A DNA stretch of 40,836 bases from a virus (IMGVR_UViG_3300025128_000111:1-40836); one strand, 5' to 3'. Positions 8,801 to 17,727 are shown, counted from the first letter of the stretch. Numbers and translations: made by a program. Notes: a model not told the origin generated them from the sequence alone.

Positions 8801-10713
8801 TAAGTACCAGGATCATCGGGATTAGCGTTACGCATGTCTTTTGCGTTTTCAAACATCTGCCTCTGGTATTCAGCTCCTTGAGAGAACCCCGGCAATCTGC
8901 CTTCTTCAAAGAACGCTCCACCAAACGACCGTTGACCACCGCTCAACAACGCTTCCGATCCTTCACTTACAAATCTTGGGAAATACCCTCTTCCTTTAGC
9001 GTCCCCAAGCCGTTCCACAATGTCACCAAAGTACGGCATCGTACCTGCGTTCCACCTGTCGCGCATCACCTCGACCACTTCGTCAGGAATATCAGCTAAT
9101 GACTCTCCTGTTATATCCTCAAACTCGATTCCGGCGAGTCGTTCTGCCTCGCGTTGCACATCAATTTCGCCACGTATCTGTTCAATAGCATCTTCGTATG
9201 GTTTTCCTTTTTCTGTGAACTTATACGAACCATCTTCAGCTAGGGCCAATATCCCGTTGTCGCGAAGCCAAGGGTCTACTGTGCCATCCTCCAGAATCAC
9301 CGACTCAAGCGATCTGCCGTCCACCTCAGCATCTTTCATTATCTGCTCGAACTCGATGACCTTATTGGATACGTGACCGCCACCAGCCATGCCACGCATC
9401 GCCCAATTATGCTGTAATAACGCTGCATCTTCACGACCACCAAGGAATCCTGGCGTTTCATCCCAATTTTTTATCAACGTGCCGTCAGCCGTCCGGAACT
9501 GGCCGCTCGCTATGTCGTCAGCGAGTTTTCGTATTTCCTGCTGGTTACGTGCCACTCTTGTAGCGTATTCACGTATGTGCGCCCTACGACGTACATCGTC
9601 CCCTGATCTTGCTCCTAGTATGTCAGCCCGTGCATCCGCATCGGCCCATAGTGCTTCGCGTCGTTTTTGTTCGAGTTCGTTCGCTGTGCCGATTTCACGA
9701 TCAGCCTCTGCTACCCGTTGACGCTCTCTCGCCAGATCTGTCTCTGTTTCGCTTGCTTTAGCCCTCGCGTCGTCGATTTGCTGGCGAATCCTGCGCCGTC
9801 CTTCATCAGTACCCGGATCAGGCTTCCGTAATAGCTTCCCGATATTTTGTTGCTCTCTGTCTAAGCGGTTAGTAAGTGAGTCCACAATGCGTCGAGATGC
9901 GGCTATTTCGGGCGAATCAGCCATCAACTCCGCTTGAAGTTCTTTTTTTCGCGTCTGGCGGCGTTCGAGTATCTTGTTGAACTCCTGCTTGTCCAACGCC
10001 TCTTCCACAGCCGCTAATGCCTTTTCGTTCGCTACGTTGATATTGAGCCGTTTCATCGCCCCCATAGTGGCCCGCGCACCACCAAGACCACCCAGTAACC
10101 CTACTGCTAACGGCGCACCGATCTTAAACAGTCCAGGTGCGGTCTCGGGTATCGACTCTGCGGTTTTTTCGGAAGCTGCTCGGAAACCGGCTACCGTCCC
10201 TGCCTCAGCAGCTAGTCGTGTTGGAAAACTGAGTCCACGCGCACCGGCAACGGGAGCTACAGCAAACTGCCCTACCCGCGCTCCAGCACCTAGCCCTCGG
10301 AGAGCGGCTCGTTGTGCGCCTGTCGAACGCGCTGCCGCCTGACGAGCTAACGACGCACCACGCCCCAGCTTACCGGCTAGTCCAACACCCCCTAGCGCAA
10401 TACCCAAAGTGGATGGACGTGTTAACTCCTGTAGTGCCAAGTTTCCCGCTTCATCAAACGGACCTGGTAAGTCAGGTATGCGGATACCTAGTCGCTCAGA
10501 AATAGGTCGGTCAATTGTTTCCCATTTATCGAGTATTGAGCCGAAGAATCCCGGTACGCTAATACCACGCCGTTCCTCTTCCTCTTGCTCCTTAACCGTT
10601 TGTTTATCGGTTGTCGTTCCGGTTGGGATACCAAATTGCGTGGGCGCACGTTTACGCGGTACGCCTTGCGAACGAACCTGGCTAGAAAAGTCATACTGGA
10701 TAGGTTTTGCCAT
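5839..10713 (-). CDS. Giant internal virion / DNA-ejection protein
   Basis: This 1624-residue protein starts in a TAATG overlap with the stop of the 781-residue gene upstream. The N-terminus (residues 1-60) is basic and disordered. An Ala/Gly-rich hydrophobic region follows around residues 95-215, then long charged helices (about 220-400 and 700-920). A region around 990-1300 contains short hydrophobic stretches and has the character of large polyvalent or ejectosome proteins of podoviruses. No lysozyme or protease motif is evident. Position between portal and scaffold, great size and helix content support a protein carried in the head and ejected with DNA to form a channel. This is inferred from context, and the family is not firmly recognised. 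Confidence 0.6.
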   Translation of the reverse strand: MAKPIQYDFSSQVRSQGVPRKRAPTQFGIPTGTTTDKQTVKEQEEEERRGISVPGFFGSILDKWETIDRPISERLGIRIPDLPGPFDEAGNLALQELTRPSTLGIALGGVGLAGKLGRGASLARQAAARSTGAQRAALRGLGAGARVGQFAVAPVAGARGLSFPTRLAAEAGTVAGFRAASEKTAESIPETAPGLFKIGAPLAVGLLGGLGGARATMGAMKRLNINVANEKALAAVEEALDKQEFNKILERRQTRKKELQAELMADSPEIAASRRIVDSLTNRLDREQQNIGKLLRKPDPGTDEGRRRIRQQIDDARAKASETETDLARERQRVAEADREIGTANELEQKRREALWADADARADILGARSGDDVRRRAHIREYATRVARNQQEIRKLADDIASGQFRTADGTLIKNWDETPGFLGGREDAALLQHNWAMRGMAGGGHVSNKVIEFEQIMKDAEVDGRSLESVILEDGTVDPWLRDNGILALAEDGSYKFTEKGKPYEDAIEQIRGEIDVQREAERLAGIEFEDITGESLADIPDEVVEVMRDRWNAGTMPYFGDIVERLGDAKGRGYFPRFVSEGSEALLSGGQRSFGGAFFEEGRLPGFSQGAEYQRQMFENAKDMRNANPDDPGTYLGDVTQVMGLRLKAGVDRINAKWLQESLTRPVPGIGQMTLLDRLMSKGTWAGARKSYLAAQGDVIKITKALSGIRAQAVSTLRTREARAMAKLNTQMPKLVAGTRDHAVKLADAIDNMTTDMREAGLEGRKYFAKLKDFSTKLREVGDDNDIHKVMELIRRADTEYLRGDKSLTQRIANMSQTKRAAFDLATNQSQDAREFLRETNAHTLRMNQLDGRILEIEDELGSVQKVLADNIPAQTRVRDLLENLEEAKAKRDTARTAYEYAQQSAGAPQAAEMISGRQAKLNNFISGGRFYDAEFADEMNKFFEMADRQGIGGIMRKFNDFSRPLMATLDLSAIGIQGLLAAGVDPIGAAKMMAMSTSALFSPRFYNRWVVKNKGTIDDFIKEGGYFAALDDVGEFLFPGGLTKAPLIGKPVKLANHHFSRTGNALRIMLYKNAKNNSNLIGRALGKGALARAKGLGESESIIQSINEATGFKAGNPSTLSSAVFFAPRYFNSQLSLLQKAASQPGADGRLARDYLMRTMALMGLTTYWMNEMQDYDTDWSPVRYDAEGNPHYNSNFMRINAAGQDVSLFGTWDSLAGLFGTMVTEGPSSGAVRLFRTKASPALGTVFDVITEETFMGEPVKLRSDDPREIGLSVINLMQQKLPFTLQDTIEDVTGTPNFNITDVDTYGNPLGLGLISNVVGLKATPQTPYERRDIRAQEIYGKDWKQLTRIQKSEVEQKYPEIVEAIDARLEKRAASGDVGAQAQIKKEELAAELFQMERNLAVAVESGQIPRDQLSKIYGDLQRTFAAQKRVIDEMHGLDYALSEDPNLQALDAWFELYDDPEVKLFGNHLDWDILDQKQMELRTTFTDEQNNFLSGYLETDYTRHPEEIHEFIRYKNYVNASGYWDAADEAFQEVADRVSVLAGRPVSTYSELERLIRQTPDIRTKRRLEGIKRAIDSRKDAKRVLMRRRDPQLDIALVLTRGYTPRTAQGRSLISR

Positions 10714-13058
10714 TAAACTGCATACCCCCTGAACTTAGCGAGATCTCGGTTTCGTTCCATGCTTGGCGCACCAAACTGTCTGCGTGACTGGAACGCCACA
10801 TCTTCCAACGGTACGTTGAACTCAGTCATTAACCGTGTATTCAACATTTGTTGTTCAGTCGGAGTTAACGCTTGGAGCTGCTGGAAGGTTGGCAGTGGCA
10901 ACCCTCCGAACTGAAGCGGTGTAGGCATCTGACCTGATAACACAGAGGCTACTGCCGGTGGTGTCGTGGCTCGACTCTGCGCGATCAACTCGGCTTGCGT
11001 AGTGGGTCGGGGCATCGGCACATCAGGCACGTTCAACAATGGCGTGGGCGAAAAACTCGGTCCCACCTGTGTGCTCCACTGTTCAAAGCCCATTTGTGGT
11101 CCACCATAATCCGAAGTAGACAGCCAGTCCCCGTAGCTTGGAGCATCCGGCATCGTGGATGTCTGCACCGTGTCATACATAGCGTATTTCGGATCGTTCG
11201 GGTCCGGCGCACCTAGTTGACCCTGTGCCGCTAAAAGACTGGAAAGCGTCTGTTCCGCTTGAGCTTTTGCCGCTTCCATCTCAGGAGTCATTGTGCCTTG
11301 CTGCTCAAACAACGTGTATGAATCTACGGCTGCTTGCGCTCCGGCTATCGCTTTAGCAAATGATTTTTGGTGCGATTGATTGGCCGTAACTGCATCGGTG
11401 TATGCCTGATTCGTGCCACTATAGACCGTTTCTTCGCCATAGGTCGGTTGCATCTCATTGACAAACCGACCGTACGCGGCCCTGGCATCTGCATCCTGAG
11501 CCGCCTTGAATTGAGTAAACTCGTCCCTAGCTCGTTGTTGATCCGCTTGAGAACGGCGACGGTTCTCAGCAGTAGTCGCGTCTACCTCGAACTGCTGAAT
11601 CTTTGCCATCTCACTGTTGAGGTTGTTAATCAAATCAGCCTGTGTAATCTCTGGTAACGGAGAAATACCACCACGAGTAAAGTACGTTCGGGCCAGCACA
11701 TCGCCACCAGAACGCAAAATATCAGCTACCAACTGCCCTTGATTTGTGGCTGCGTTAGCCATCTGGGGCGCTGTCTGAATGAACGTGCGGTAGTTCCTAC
11801 CCAGTTCCTCAAGACTATTGAAGTAGTTATTCGCAGCTAATGTGCGCTCCATACGGCCTTCAGTCGTATCGAACTGACGCTGCGTTTCGCCAAACGTAGT
11901 ATCGAACTGTCGTATATCTTCACCAAATCGGTCGCGGTCGAGACCATACCCTAAGTTAAACTGACGTTGGTTCTCGCCAAAGTTACGATTAAACTGGTCT
12001 CTCAACCGATCATCCGTGACGTTAAACTGACGAACATCCTCTCCATATCCACGTTCACCTGAAAATACGTTGTAAGACGTGCCTAGCGAGTCGCCAACAA
12101 TCCGCCCTGTCTCGTCTACACGGAATGTTTCGTACTGGCCTGTGTTTGGGTTGAGGCGTTCCTGAAACGTAAATTGTTCTTGCGCTTCGCTAATCAGCTC
12201 GCGATCACGCGGATTCGCTGTGTCATATACCCATGTACCCTCTGAATCCGTGAACGTGGCCCATTTCTTGTCGGGCTTATCTGGAAATGGCTCGTTGCGT
12301 ATTTTGACAGCGCGGTCGTCGTTATCGTCGTCTATGGTCCATACACCGATACTTATGTCTGCGCGGTTTCCGAGTGAATCTTCGCCATACCGGAACAACT
12401 GCAATTCGTTATTGCCAATATCTACGGCGTACCCGTTGACTACATCCTCTCCATTTATATCTTTAACGTAACCAATCTCTTTGTGGATGGCGTTGGTGTG
12501 ACGCTGAGATAAGGTTGGTGTGGTCCGTTCACCTGTAGTCGATGTGATTTCTTCTATTGCAGCTCCCTGCTCCATCCCGGATACAGGCGCAGCATCAGCC
12601 CCAGTACCGAGCGCACTGCGGATAGCTCCTTCAGCCTTCTCCAATTCTTCCCATGTGCTCGCCTTATCCAGAGCGTCGCGGAGCCGTCTTAGCTCCCCAG
12701 CAGTCAGATTAGGAATCTGCGCTACATAATCCTTATCATCAATTCGCGTGGCTTCACGCACCGCCGCCTTTGCGTCTTTCTTTGCTGCATAGTTGAACTT
12801 TGGTTTTGCGCCGTGCTCGATAGCTTTTTTTCTGACAGCGTCTATTGCTTTCATTCGCTCTAGCGGATCTCGCGACGCACGTAGCATGTCGGAAAGTTCT
12901 TGCTCTTCGGCTACAGACAAATCATCTGCGACCTGCGCGATAAGGTCCTCGACTTCGCCTTGCTGCTTGTTTACCGCGTACTGGAATTCTGGTTGAAATT
13001 TACCAATAAATTCCAAACTTTTTACTAGCGCATCCTGAATGACTTTCCAGCGTTTCAT
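10713..13058 (-). CDS. Large helical virion protein with degenerate repeats
   Basis: This 781-residue protein has TAATG overlaps at both ends (10713 and 13058), so it is translationally coupled to its neighbours. Residues 1-160 are charged alpha-helix. Residues about 170-320 are beta-like. Residues about 325-405 contain a series of degenerate repeats of the form FGEDxRQFDTT. The C-terminal third is Gln/Pro/Ala-rich and disordered, ending with MERNRDLAKFRGYAV. Together with the giant protein downstream it probably forms the internal core or ejection apparatus. Its exact role is unknown. Confidence 0.6.
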   Translation of the reverse strand: MKRWKVIQDALVKSLEFIGKFQPEFQYAVNKQQGEVEDLIAQVADDLSVAEEQELSDMLRASRDPLERMKAIDAVRKKAIEHGAKPKFNYAAKKDAKAAVREATRIDDKDYVAQIPNLTAGELRRLRDALDKASTWEELEKAEGAIRSALGTGADAAPVSGMEQGAAIEEITSTTGERTTPTLSQRHTNAIHKEIGYVKDINGEDVVNGYAVDIGNNELQLFRYGEDSLGNRADISIGVWTIDDDNDDRAVKIRNEPFPDKPDKKWATFTDSEGTWVYDTANPRDRELISEAQEQFTFQERLNPNTGQYETFRVDETGRIVGDSLGTSYNVFSGERGYGEDVRQFNVTDDRLRDQFNRNFGENQRQFNLGYGLDRDRFGEDIRQFDTTFGETQRQFDTTEGRMERTLAANNYFNSLEELGRNYRTFIQTAPQMANAATNQGQLVADILRSGGDVLARTYFTRGGISPLPEITQADLINNLNSEMAKIQQFEVDATTAENRRRSQADQQRARDEFTQFKAAQDADARAAYGRFVNEMQPTYGEETVYSGTNQAYTDAVTANQSHQKSFAKAIAGAQAAVDSYTLFEQQGTMTPEMEAAKAQAEQTLSSLLAAQGQLGAPDPNDPKYAMYDTVQTSTMPDAPSYGDWLSTSDYGGPQMGFEQWSTQVGPSFSPTPLLNVPDVPMPRPTTQAELIAQSRATTPPAVASVLSGQMPTPLQFGGLPLPTFQQLQALTPTEQQMLNTRLMTEFNVPLEDVAFQSRRQFGAPSMERNRDLAKFRGYAV
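11860..12080 (-). repeat. Degenerate RQFxxT coding repeats
   Basis: Within the 781-residue protein, units such as GEDVRQFNVT, GENQRQFNLG, GEDIRQFDTT and GETQRQFDTT recur roughly every 14-22 residues. They look like related helical or fibrous repeats. Confidence 0.75.
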
Positions 13059-13339
13059 TACATGCCTCCCTGCTGTGGTTGCTGCGGATTCATGATCTGC
13101 TGCAACGCCTCAATAATCGCTATCTTTGCTTCCATGCAGAACGGGTCGGTACAGGTACTTAAATCTGAGCCGTGACCATGTGCAGCGAAGGTTTCTTGCA
13201 TTTGATCAAACGTGGCTGAAAAGACAGTCGCCTCTTCGGGCGTGGCAAAGGCATCAGCAATGTATTCCAATGCCATTGCATTTAATACCGTCACTTGCCT
13301 GGCTGCGTCACTCATCAGTGCCGCGAGTTCTCCGGCCAT
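13058..13339 (-). CDS. Small hypothetical protein after portal
   Basis: This 93-residue helical protein lies between portal and the 781-residue gene, with TAATG overlaps on both sides. It has a DxSTCTDPFCMEAKIAI-type segment with two cysteines spaced CTDPFC and a Gln/Pro-rich tail. Its size and place suit a small head or neck component. No family is recognised. Confidence 0.7.
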   Translation of the reverse strand: MAGELAALMSDAARQVTVLNAMALEYIADAFATPEEATVFSATFDQMQETFAAHGHGSDLSTCTDPFCMEAKIAIIEALQQIMNPQQPQQGGM

Positions 13340-15189
13340 TACCTCATCCCGTTCACTACGTTTGTTTGTCTATCCATAGCTACCTGTTCTTCCATCCCGG
13401 TAGGAGTAGCTACTTCATTCATTGTTATTTCCTCAACACTATTTTGTTGTTGCCCTGCGCCTTGTTGGGGCGCTGCCTGTTGCAGTAAGTCAGATTGGAA
13501 CGAACGCAATACTTCAGCGGCCTGAGACTGGAGTCCCTTGAGCATCATCATGGTGCGCACCTGTTGTGCCTGGGGTGACATAAACAACGTATTCACTGAC
13601 GCTTTCAGAAGTTCCTGCTGTGGATTCTCAATGCCTGAGTTCTCCATAGCGGTCTCTGCACTCAACATCCCGTTATAAGTGCGGTACAACTGAGACCACA
13701 CCATCATGTCCCGCATCTCAATCGCTGAACGATCAGAGGTGTGAAGCTCTACATCGACTGCATAGAAATCATCCAGCTCGGCTGGCTTGATAGTAATCTC
13801 ACTGGACTGTCTTCTCGGACCACCCGCAATACTGATAGGTGATTCGAGTATGTGTTGTACGTCCTGAAACACCTGTCTCGATGCCACACCTACACAGGCT
13901 TCAAGCGCAGCCACACAACTTGATAATTTAACAGCGGCGTTACGCACATTCAGGTCAGCCTCTGTCGCTGACTCCACCCCACGTTGAGGTTGACCACCTA
14001 ACGCACCGAGCTTGGAAATCTCTGACGTAAAGCCATGCACCTTGTCCATCATCTGAAATGCTGAAATAGGCACTTCCGGTAGTTTCACAAACTGAATGTC
14101 CTGATCGTCCACTAGGTTGATGCGCTTACCGGGACCCACTTCTATCGGGGTACTGTCGTCCATAATGTTTCTGGTAATCACAGGAGCGAACGTGGAGTAC
14201 CGTAATTGGATGTCTACCGCAGTAAGCTGACGTGCTTCCGCCTGTAATACAGGGTGTATGTACCTCAAAATACCTACATATCTGTCAGCAGGGTCGTTGT
14301 CTGCGGTAGTCTCACCCCAACCAGAGTCACGGATGATGTACGGAATATAGCCGTCATAGTCTTTCTTCTCGTCAGTGGAGGCCGGAGTTTCCCAACAATA
14401 GGGGTTCATATCGTCCATCACCCGTTTACCTTGTACCCACATCACATGGGAACCTGGATCATCACCGTGAGGACGGGTGTACATCTCTACGAATTCCATC
14501 TTCTCAGTAGAGCTTCCATCAAACTCATCGGCATATTCTGGGAATCTGCGTCTTGCTTCGTCAGGGTAAATCTCGTAGAACTCGTACACATACTTCGGGT
14601 CACTAGGAGTGTCGATGTCATGCACGATGGTTTCGTTAGGCGGCACACTGACTTTCCACAGGAACTGAGACTGTGTGAGCTTCTTTAATCGGTTGCGGAA
14701 CTTCTGTTTTTCGCCTCTGGACGCATCTGCCATAGGGGGATCGGGTATTAATTCCCACCGAATCTCTTTTTTTAGGATGATTCGACCGTCTTTTACGAGC
14801 TTTTTACGCCCAATACCTAGCGGATTAGAGTAATCCATCTCCACTCGATGCCAAAAAGAGGCTAGAAACTGGCGCTTTCGCTCAGCTAAGTCCTGCTGAA
14901 ACTGTTGATCGTTGTCTGTTTGCTTGGCTGGTACAAAGATTTTAGGTGACGTGAGGATGTGGTCAGAGGCATTGTCTACAGCCGCTCGTGCAGTGGGAGG
15001 GATGGTCGCTGACATGCCTGATTCTCGGTATTCACGGGGAATAATCTCCCCAATGTTGGGGTAATTGCCGTTGTAATAGTCCGTATCGTCACGGATTTTA
15101 TCAAAATAGCCGTTCCACACCTGATATCTGAGGCGTGTGAAGCGACCGAAATCATCATCAATGTCGTTTATGTAGTCATCAGTAGTCAT
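13339..15189 (-). CDS. Portal protein
   Basis: This 616-residue protein would form the dodecameric DNA portal. It follows the large terminase by 3 bases, as portals usually do. Its length and its acidic N-terminus followed by an aromatic-rich helix (YYNGNYPNIGEIIPREYR) fit the family. So do the mixed core with ATEADLNVRNAAVKLSS-like helices and the Gln-rich helical C-terminus. No other gene here could be the portal. Identification is by size, composition and synteny, with no single diagnostic motif. Confidence 0.82.
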   Translation of the reverse strand: MTTDDYINDIDDDFGRFTRLRYQVWNGYFDKIRDDTDYYNGNYPNIGEIIPREYRESGMSATIPPTARAAVDNASDHILTSPKIFVPAKQTDNDQQFQQDLAERKRQFLASFWHRVEMDYSNPLGIGRKKLVKDGRIILKKEIRWELIPDPPMADASRGEKQKFRNRLKKLTQSQFLWKVSVPPNETIVHDIDTPSDPKYVYEFYEIYPDEARRRFPEYADEFDGSSTEKMEFVEMYTRPHGDDPGSHVMWVQGKRVMDDMNPYCWETPASTDEKKDYDGYIPYIIRDSGWGETTADNDPADRYVGILRYIHPVLQAEARQLTAVDIQLRYSTFAPVITRNIMDDSTPIEVGPGKRINLVDDQDIQFVKLPEVPISAFQMMDKVHGFTSEISKLGALGGQPQRGVESATEADLNVRNAAVKLSSCVAALEACVGVASRQVFQDVQHILESPISIAGGPRRQSSEITIKPAELDDFYAVDVELHTSDRSAIEMRDMMVWSQLYRTYNGMLSAETAMENSGIENPQQELLKASVNTLFMSPQAQQVRTMMMLKGLQSQAAEVLRSFQSDLLQQAAPQQGAGQQQNSVEEITMNEVATPTGMEEQVAMDRQTNVVNGMR

Positions 15190-15192
15190 AGG

Positions 15193-16497
15193 TTATCCAA
15201 ACGTCACATAGTCGCGTTGCATTACACCCGAAGCAGTTCCCCGTCGGCGCTTCGCTTTCATGACCGCCAGTCCAGCAGCCATAATCGAATCATCGTGGTA
15301 TCCCGGAGGGTGGGAGTATTTCACTCCCCCTCCAGGCAATACCGTTCCCTCGAACAATCCCATCTCTTTTTTCAAGATTTCATCGTCCTCGCCGAAATGC
15401 ACACGCCCGTGTTCTACTTCCGCCGCAAGAGTAGACACCAGTGTGGCCTTCGATTGGTTAGTAAATTTGAAACTAGACACTGAACAGCCCTCGTTTCGCA
15501 GTATGTCTGCGACCGGTTCCCCAATACCAGAGCCATCTAGGTGGATGGTTTGACACTTATACCGCTTGTAGAGGTTGGCTATTCGTGGTCCGAGCAGGGT
15601 GTAATCCAGTCCGTTAAAGCGATCTGTCGCTACGAACTGCATTTTCTTGATATCAATCACATAAGCGACGGTATAGTCTTCGATTTTGCCTAAATCCAAG
15701 CCCATAAGGTACGCAGTATCCGTCGGATCTTCCCAGCGAGAGTCGAAACAGTCCTCGAAATTTCTGAATACCTGTCCATCATCTTCCACCCATTCCGCTA
15801 AATACTGCTGTCTGTACTGCGTATCCGTGAGGTCACGCTTAAATTCTTCCAGTGCGTCTTCATCAATGTTCGGATGTGCGAGCGATGTTACTGACGCAGA
15901 GTAGTACCTGGGGTCGTCTTCCTGCCCTACATTCCAATAGGTACGGAAGTTCCCCTTCCCTCTGGCTATACCTATTGCGACTAACCTGCCGTCAGAATCA
16001 GCAAGAGCGGGCATAAAGTTAGCCCATGCTTCCGGATTTAGGTCGTGAGCCTCATCCACAAAGGCCGCTGTCACACGGTCTCCCTGCAATGACGTAGGGT
16101 CGTCAGCCGATTTAGCCTGTATTCGCGCTCCGTTGACTAACTCAATCAGCTTACGAGTCTTGTCATGGGACGCATAAAAGTCTCTTAGAGCAGCTCCCGG
16201 TCCGACAAATAAATTCCAGACCGGCTCCCACACCTTCATGGTGAGTTCGTAGTTGGGGGCTATGACATAGATATAGGGGGCGTGTAACACGCCGAACTGC
16301 TCTTCTTTGGGACGTAACGCCTCACGGACTATCTCCGCTTTAATCGCAGTCGTCTTCCCAGCACGACGACCACAGGCCAGTATTAAACGCTTCTTATTGT
16401 ATTGTCGATGCACATGGTCCCGTTGCCACTCCCACGGCTCATACGGGTCACCATCATTGATGAACTGCCAGATACTAGGACTCTGAAATGACTTCAA
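15193..16497 (-). CDS. terL: Terminase large subunit
   Basis: This 434-residue ATPase-nuclease pumps and cuts DNA during packaging. Walker A is CGRRAGKTT at residues 42-50 and Walker B is AFVDEAHD at 145-152. The RNase H-like nuclease domain shows LDLGK with Asp268, HLDGSG with Asp321, and YHDDS with Asp402/403. The length is normal. The chosen start is TTG at 16497, overlapping the small terminase gene. It is supported by a strong AGGAGGAAGTGA ribosome site just upstream and the absence of a nearby in-frame ATG. Confidence 0.95.
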   Translation of the reverse strand: MKSFQSPSIWQFINDGDPYEPWEWQRDHVHRQYNKKRLILACGRRAGKTTAIKAEIVREALRPKEEQFGVLHAPYIYVIAPNYELTMKVWEPVWNLFVGPGAALRDFYASHDKTRKLIELVNGARIQAKSADDPTSLQGDRVTAAFVDEAHDLNPEAWANFMPALADSDGRLVAIGIARGKGNFRTYWNVGQEDDPRYYSASVTSLAHPNIDEDALEEFKRDLTDTQYRQQYLAEWVEDDGQVFRNFEDCFDSRWEDPTDTAYLMGLDLGKIEDYTVAYVIDIKKMQFVATDRFNGLDYTLLGPRIANLYKRYKCQTIHLDGSGIGEPVADILRNEGCSVSSFKFTNQSKATLVSTLAAEVEHGRVHFGEDDEILKKEMGLFEGTVLPGGGVKYSHPPGYHDDSIMAAGLAVMKAKRRRGTASGVMQRDYVTFG

Positions 16498-16918
16498 TCA
16501 CTTCCTCCTTTGGCTTCAACGCCAAATCCAACAACTTATCCATCATCTTCTCGTTGGCTCCCTCAGAAACTTCCTTCGGACGACCGACATACAACTCCAT
16601 AAACAATTTCTGAGCACGTACCTCGCCCTTCTTAGCAGACGTAATCATCGCCTGGTACACATCCTGAAAGTCTTTCTCGGCCTCCAACATGAACTGAGTA
16701 CGTGCATTACTACGAGACTGATTAGTCTTCTCCGGAACAAAGATTGCACCACTCCCCTTCACAGGTAACCCAGATGCCGCATCACGCAGCACCGGCATAC
16801 GTGGCCCGTTGTCCGATATACGCACAGCACCAGACTCTACGTCCCGTACAATGTCCGTATATGTACGCTCCCCATAATCCCTATTGGGGTCCAGTCTCTC
16901 AATAAGCTCTTCACTCAT
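16475..16918 (-). CDS. terS: Terminase small subunit (probable)
   Basis: This 147-residue protein lies just upstream of terL and overlaps its start by 23 bases. The central part (FQDVYQAMITSAKKGEVRAQ) followed by LFMELYVGRPKE resembles the helical segment common in phage small terminases. That subunit recognises the packaging site and stimulates TerL. The acidic C-terminus could contact TerL. Identification depends mainly on position. Confidence 0.7.
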   Translation of the reverse strand: MSEELIERLDPNRDYGERTYTDIVRDVESGAVRISDNGPRMPVLRDAASGLPVKGSGAIFVPEKTNQSRSNARTQFMLEAEKDFQDVYQAMITSAKKGEVRAQKLFMELYVGRPKEVSEGANEKMMDKLLDLALKPKEEVIEVISES

Positions 16919-17106
16919 GCACGTTTCCGCAATTTAGATAACGTCTTAGCTAAACGAGCTTGCTTCACAGTCCTCGGTGAATACCGACCAGGACTCTTTA
17001 ATACAGCACTCCCAAACGCAGCAGTAGACTTACCAGCCTTCTGAGCTTTCGCCCTAAACGCCCCAGGACGCTTAATAGCTCCCTTAATCCAATTCTTCTT
17101 AGCCAT
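16915..17106 (-). CDS. Small basic phage protein
   Basis: This 63-residue protein is very rich in Lys, Arg and Ala (over a third basic), with an ATGA overlap into the small terminase gene. Highly basic small proteins of this look (KKNWIKGAIKRPGAFRAKA) recur in phages and are probably nucleic-acid-binding or packaged. No specific function can be assigned. Confidence 0.65.
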   Translation of the reverse strand: MAKKNWIKGAIKRPGAFRAKAQKAGKSTAAFGSAVLKSPGRYSPRTVKQARLAKTLSKLRKRA

Positions 17107-17108
17107 AA

Positions 17109-17159
17109 CTAACCCCTCTTCGGCTTCCTATACGGTGGCGTTCTCTTACCCTTCGGCAT
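17109..17159 (-). CDS. Possible 16-residue basic leader peptide
   Basis: An ATG at 17159 opens a 16-codon frame (MPKGKRTPPYRKPKRG). It ends two bases before the ATG of the 63-residue basic gene. It is the first possible frame of the late operon. Its basic composition matches its neighbour, but the length makes it uncertain. Confidence 0.35.
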   Translation of the reverse strand: MPKGKRTPPYRKPKRG

Positions 17160-17171
17160 ACTTAACTCCCT

Positions 17172-17221
17172 ATTACATAATAATTGTAATGCTATACGCT
17201 ATAATCTGAACAGGGCTTCAA
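17172..17221 (-). promoter_or_regulatory. Probable late-operon promoter/operator region
   Basis: The minus strand carries TTGAAG (17216-17221) and several AT-rich -10-like hexamers (TATAGC, TACAAT) before the late operon. A dyad with perfect 6-bp arms, ATTACA and TGTAAT (17172-17190), overlaps the likely initiation zone. Exact boxes cannot be fixed by eye. Confidence 0.4.
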
Positions 17222-17240
17222 CACAGCCCCTCCTTTCATC

Positions 17241-17287
17241 GAGTGTTTCCCCTGATTTCAACCAATCGCAAGCCAGGGGAGACACTC
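17241..17287. repeat. Inverted repeat with 14-bp arms
   Basis: GAGTGTTTCCCCTG (17241-17254) pairs with CAGGGGAGACACTC (17274-17287) with one mismatch across a 19-base spacer. There is no T-tract, so it is not a standard terminator. It may be a structured RNA, an operator or part of the packaging site. Confidence 0.75.
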
Positions 17288-17491
17288 AAAATCCGAGATA
17301 CCGTGAATTATCTTTAAGTACCCCTCCCCCCAGGCTAGGGCCGCGCGACCCTTCGACCCCTACCCAAAGCCTTTTTAACTGTTAAAGTGGATAGGCACTT
17401 GAACAATTAAAGCAAAATCAGCTTATATTCTGCCTACTAAGCATATGCAAATATCTCTTATCGCTATTGCTCACAAGGAAATAATAAAAGC

Positions 17492-17512
17492 CGTCACACT
17501 AAAACGTCACAC
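17492..17512 (-). repeat. Tandem GTGTGACG sites
   Basis: CGTCACAC occurs at 17492-17499 and 17505-17512 (plus-strand reading), spaced 13 bases. The same TGTGACR motif with 12-13-base spacing flanks the integrase/tRNA region near 29.67 and 29.99 kb. An AGCCGT/ACGGCT inverted pair encloses the repeats. Confidence 0.6.
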
Positions 17513-17570
17513 AATCACGGCTCATTATTTGCCGGATATGTTGCACCCCGGAACGCATAACTAGCCCGGG

Positions 17571-17624
17571 TTGTCAACTTGATAGCTTGCTCGGTACATG
17601 CGAGTCTATATCTCAAGCTGTCAA
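17571..17624. repeat. Large imperfect stem-loop
   Basis: TTGTCAACTTGATA at the left pairs imperfectly with TATCTCAAGCTGTCAA at the right, and an inner CTCG/CGAG stem closes a short loop containing GTACAT. It may be a regulatory RNA or protein-binding structure. Confidence 0.5.
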
Positions 17625-17718
17625 TCATTTAACTACTTTCACACTTCGCTACCTTTTGAACTTCTTCGCTACGCCATAACCTTTATTTTGTAATGACTAA
17701 ACATATTTTTGAAATCTA

Positions 17719-17727
17719 TGCTATTAT
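17719..17727 (+). promoter_or_regulatory. Extended -10 promoter for plus-strand small genes
   Basis: TGCTATTAT forms an extended -10 element about 55 bases before the first small gene. A -35 box is poor, as is common for extended -10 promoters. Confidence 0.45.

Noticed and set aside
12793-12996. Plus-strand frames over the late genes (for example this one)
   Set aside because: Antisense shadows without ribosome sites in a strongly coded minus-strand operon.
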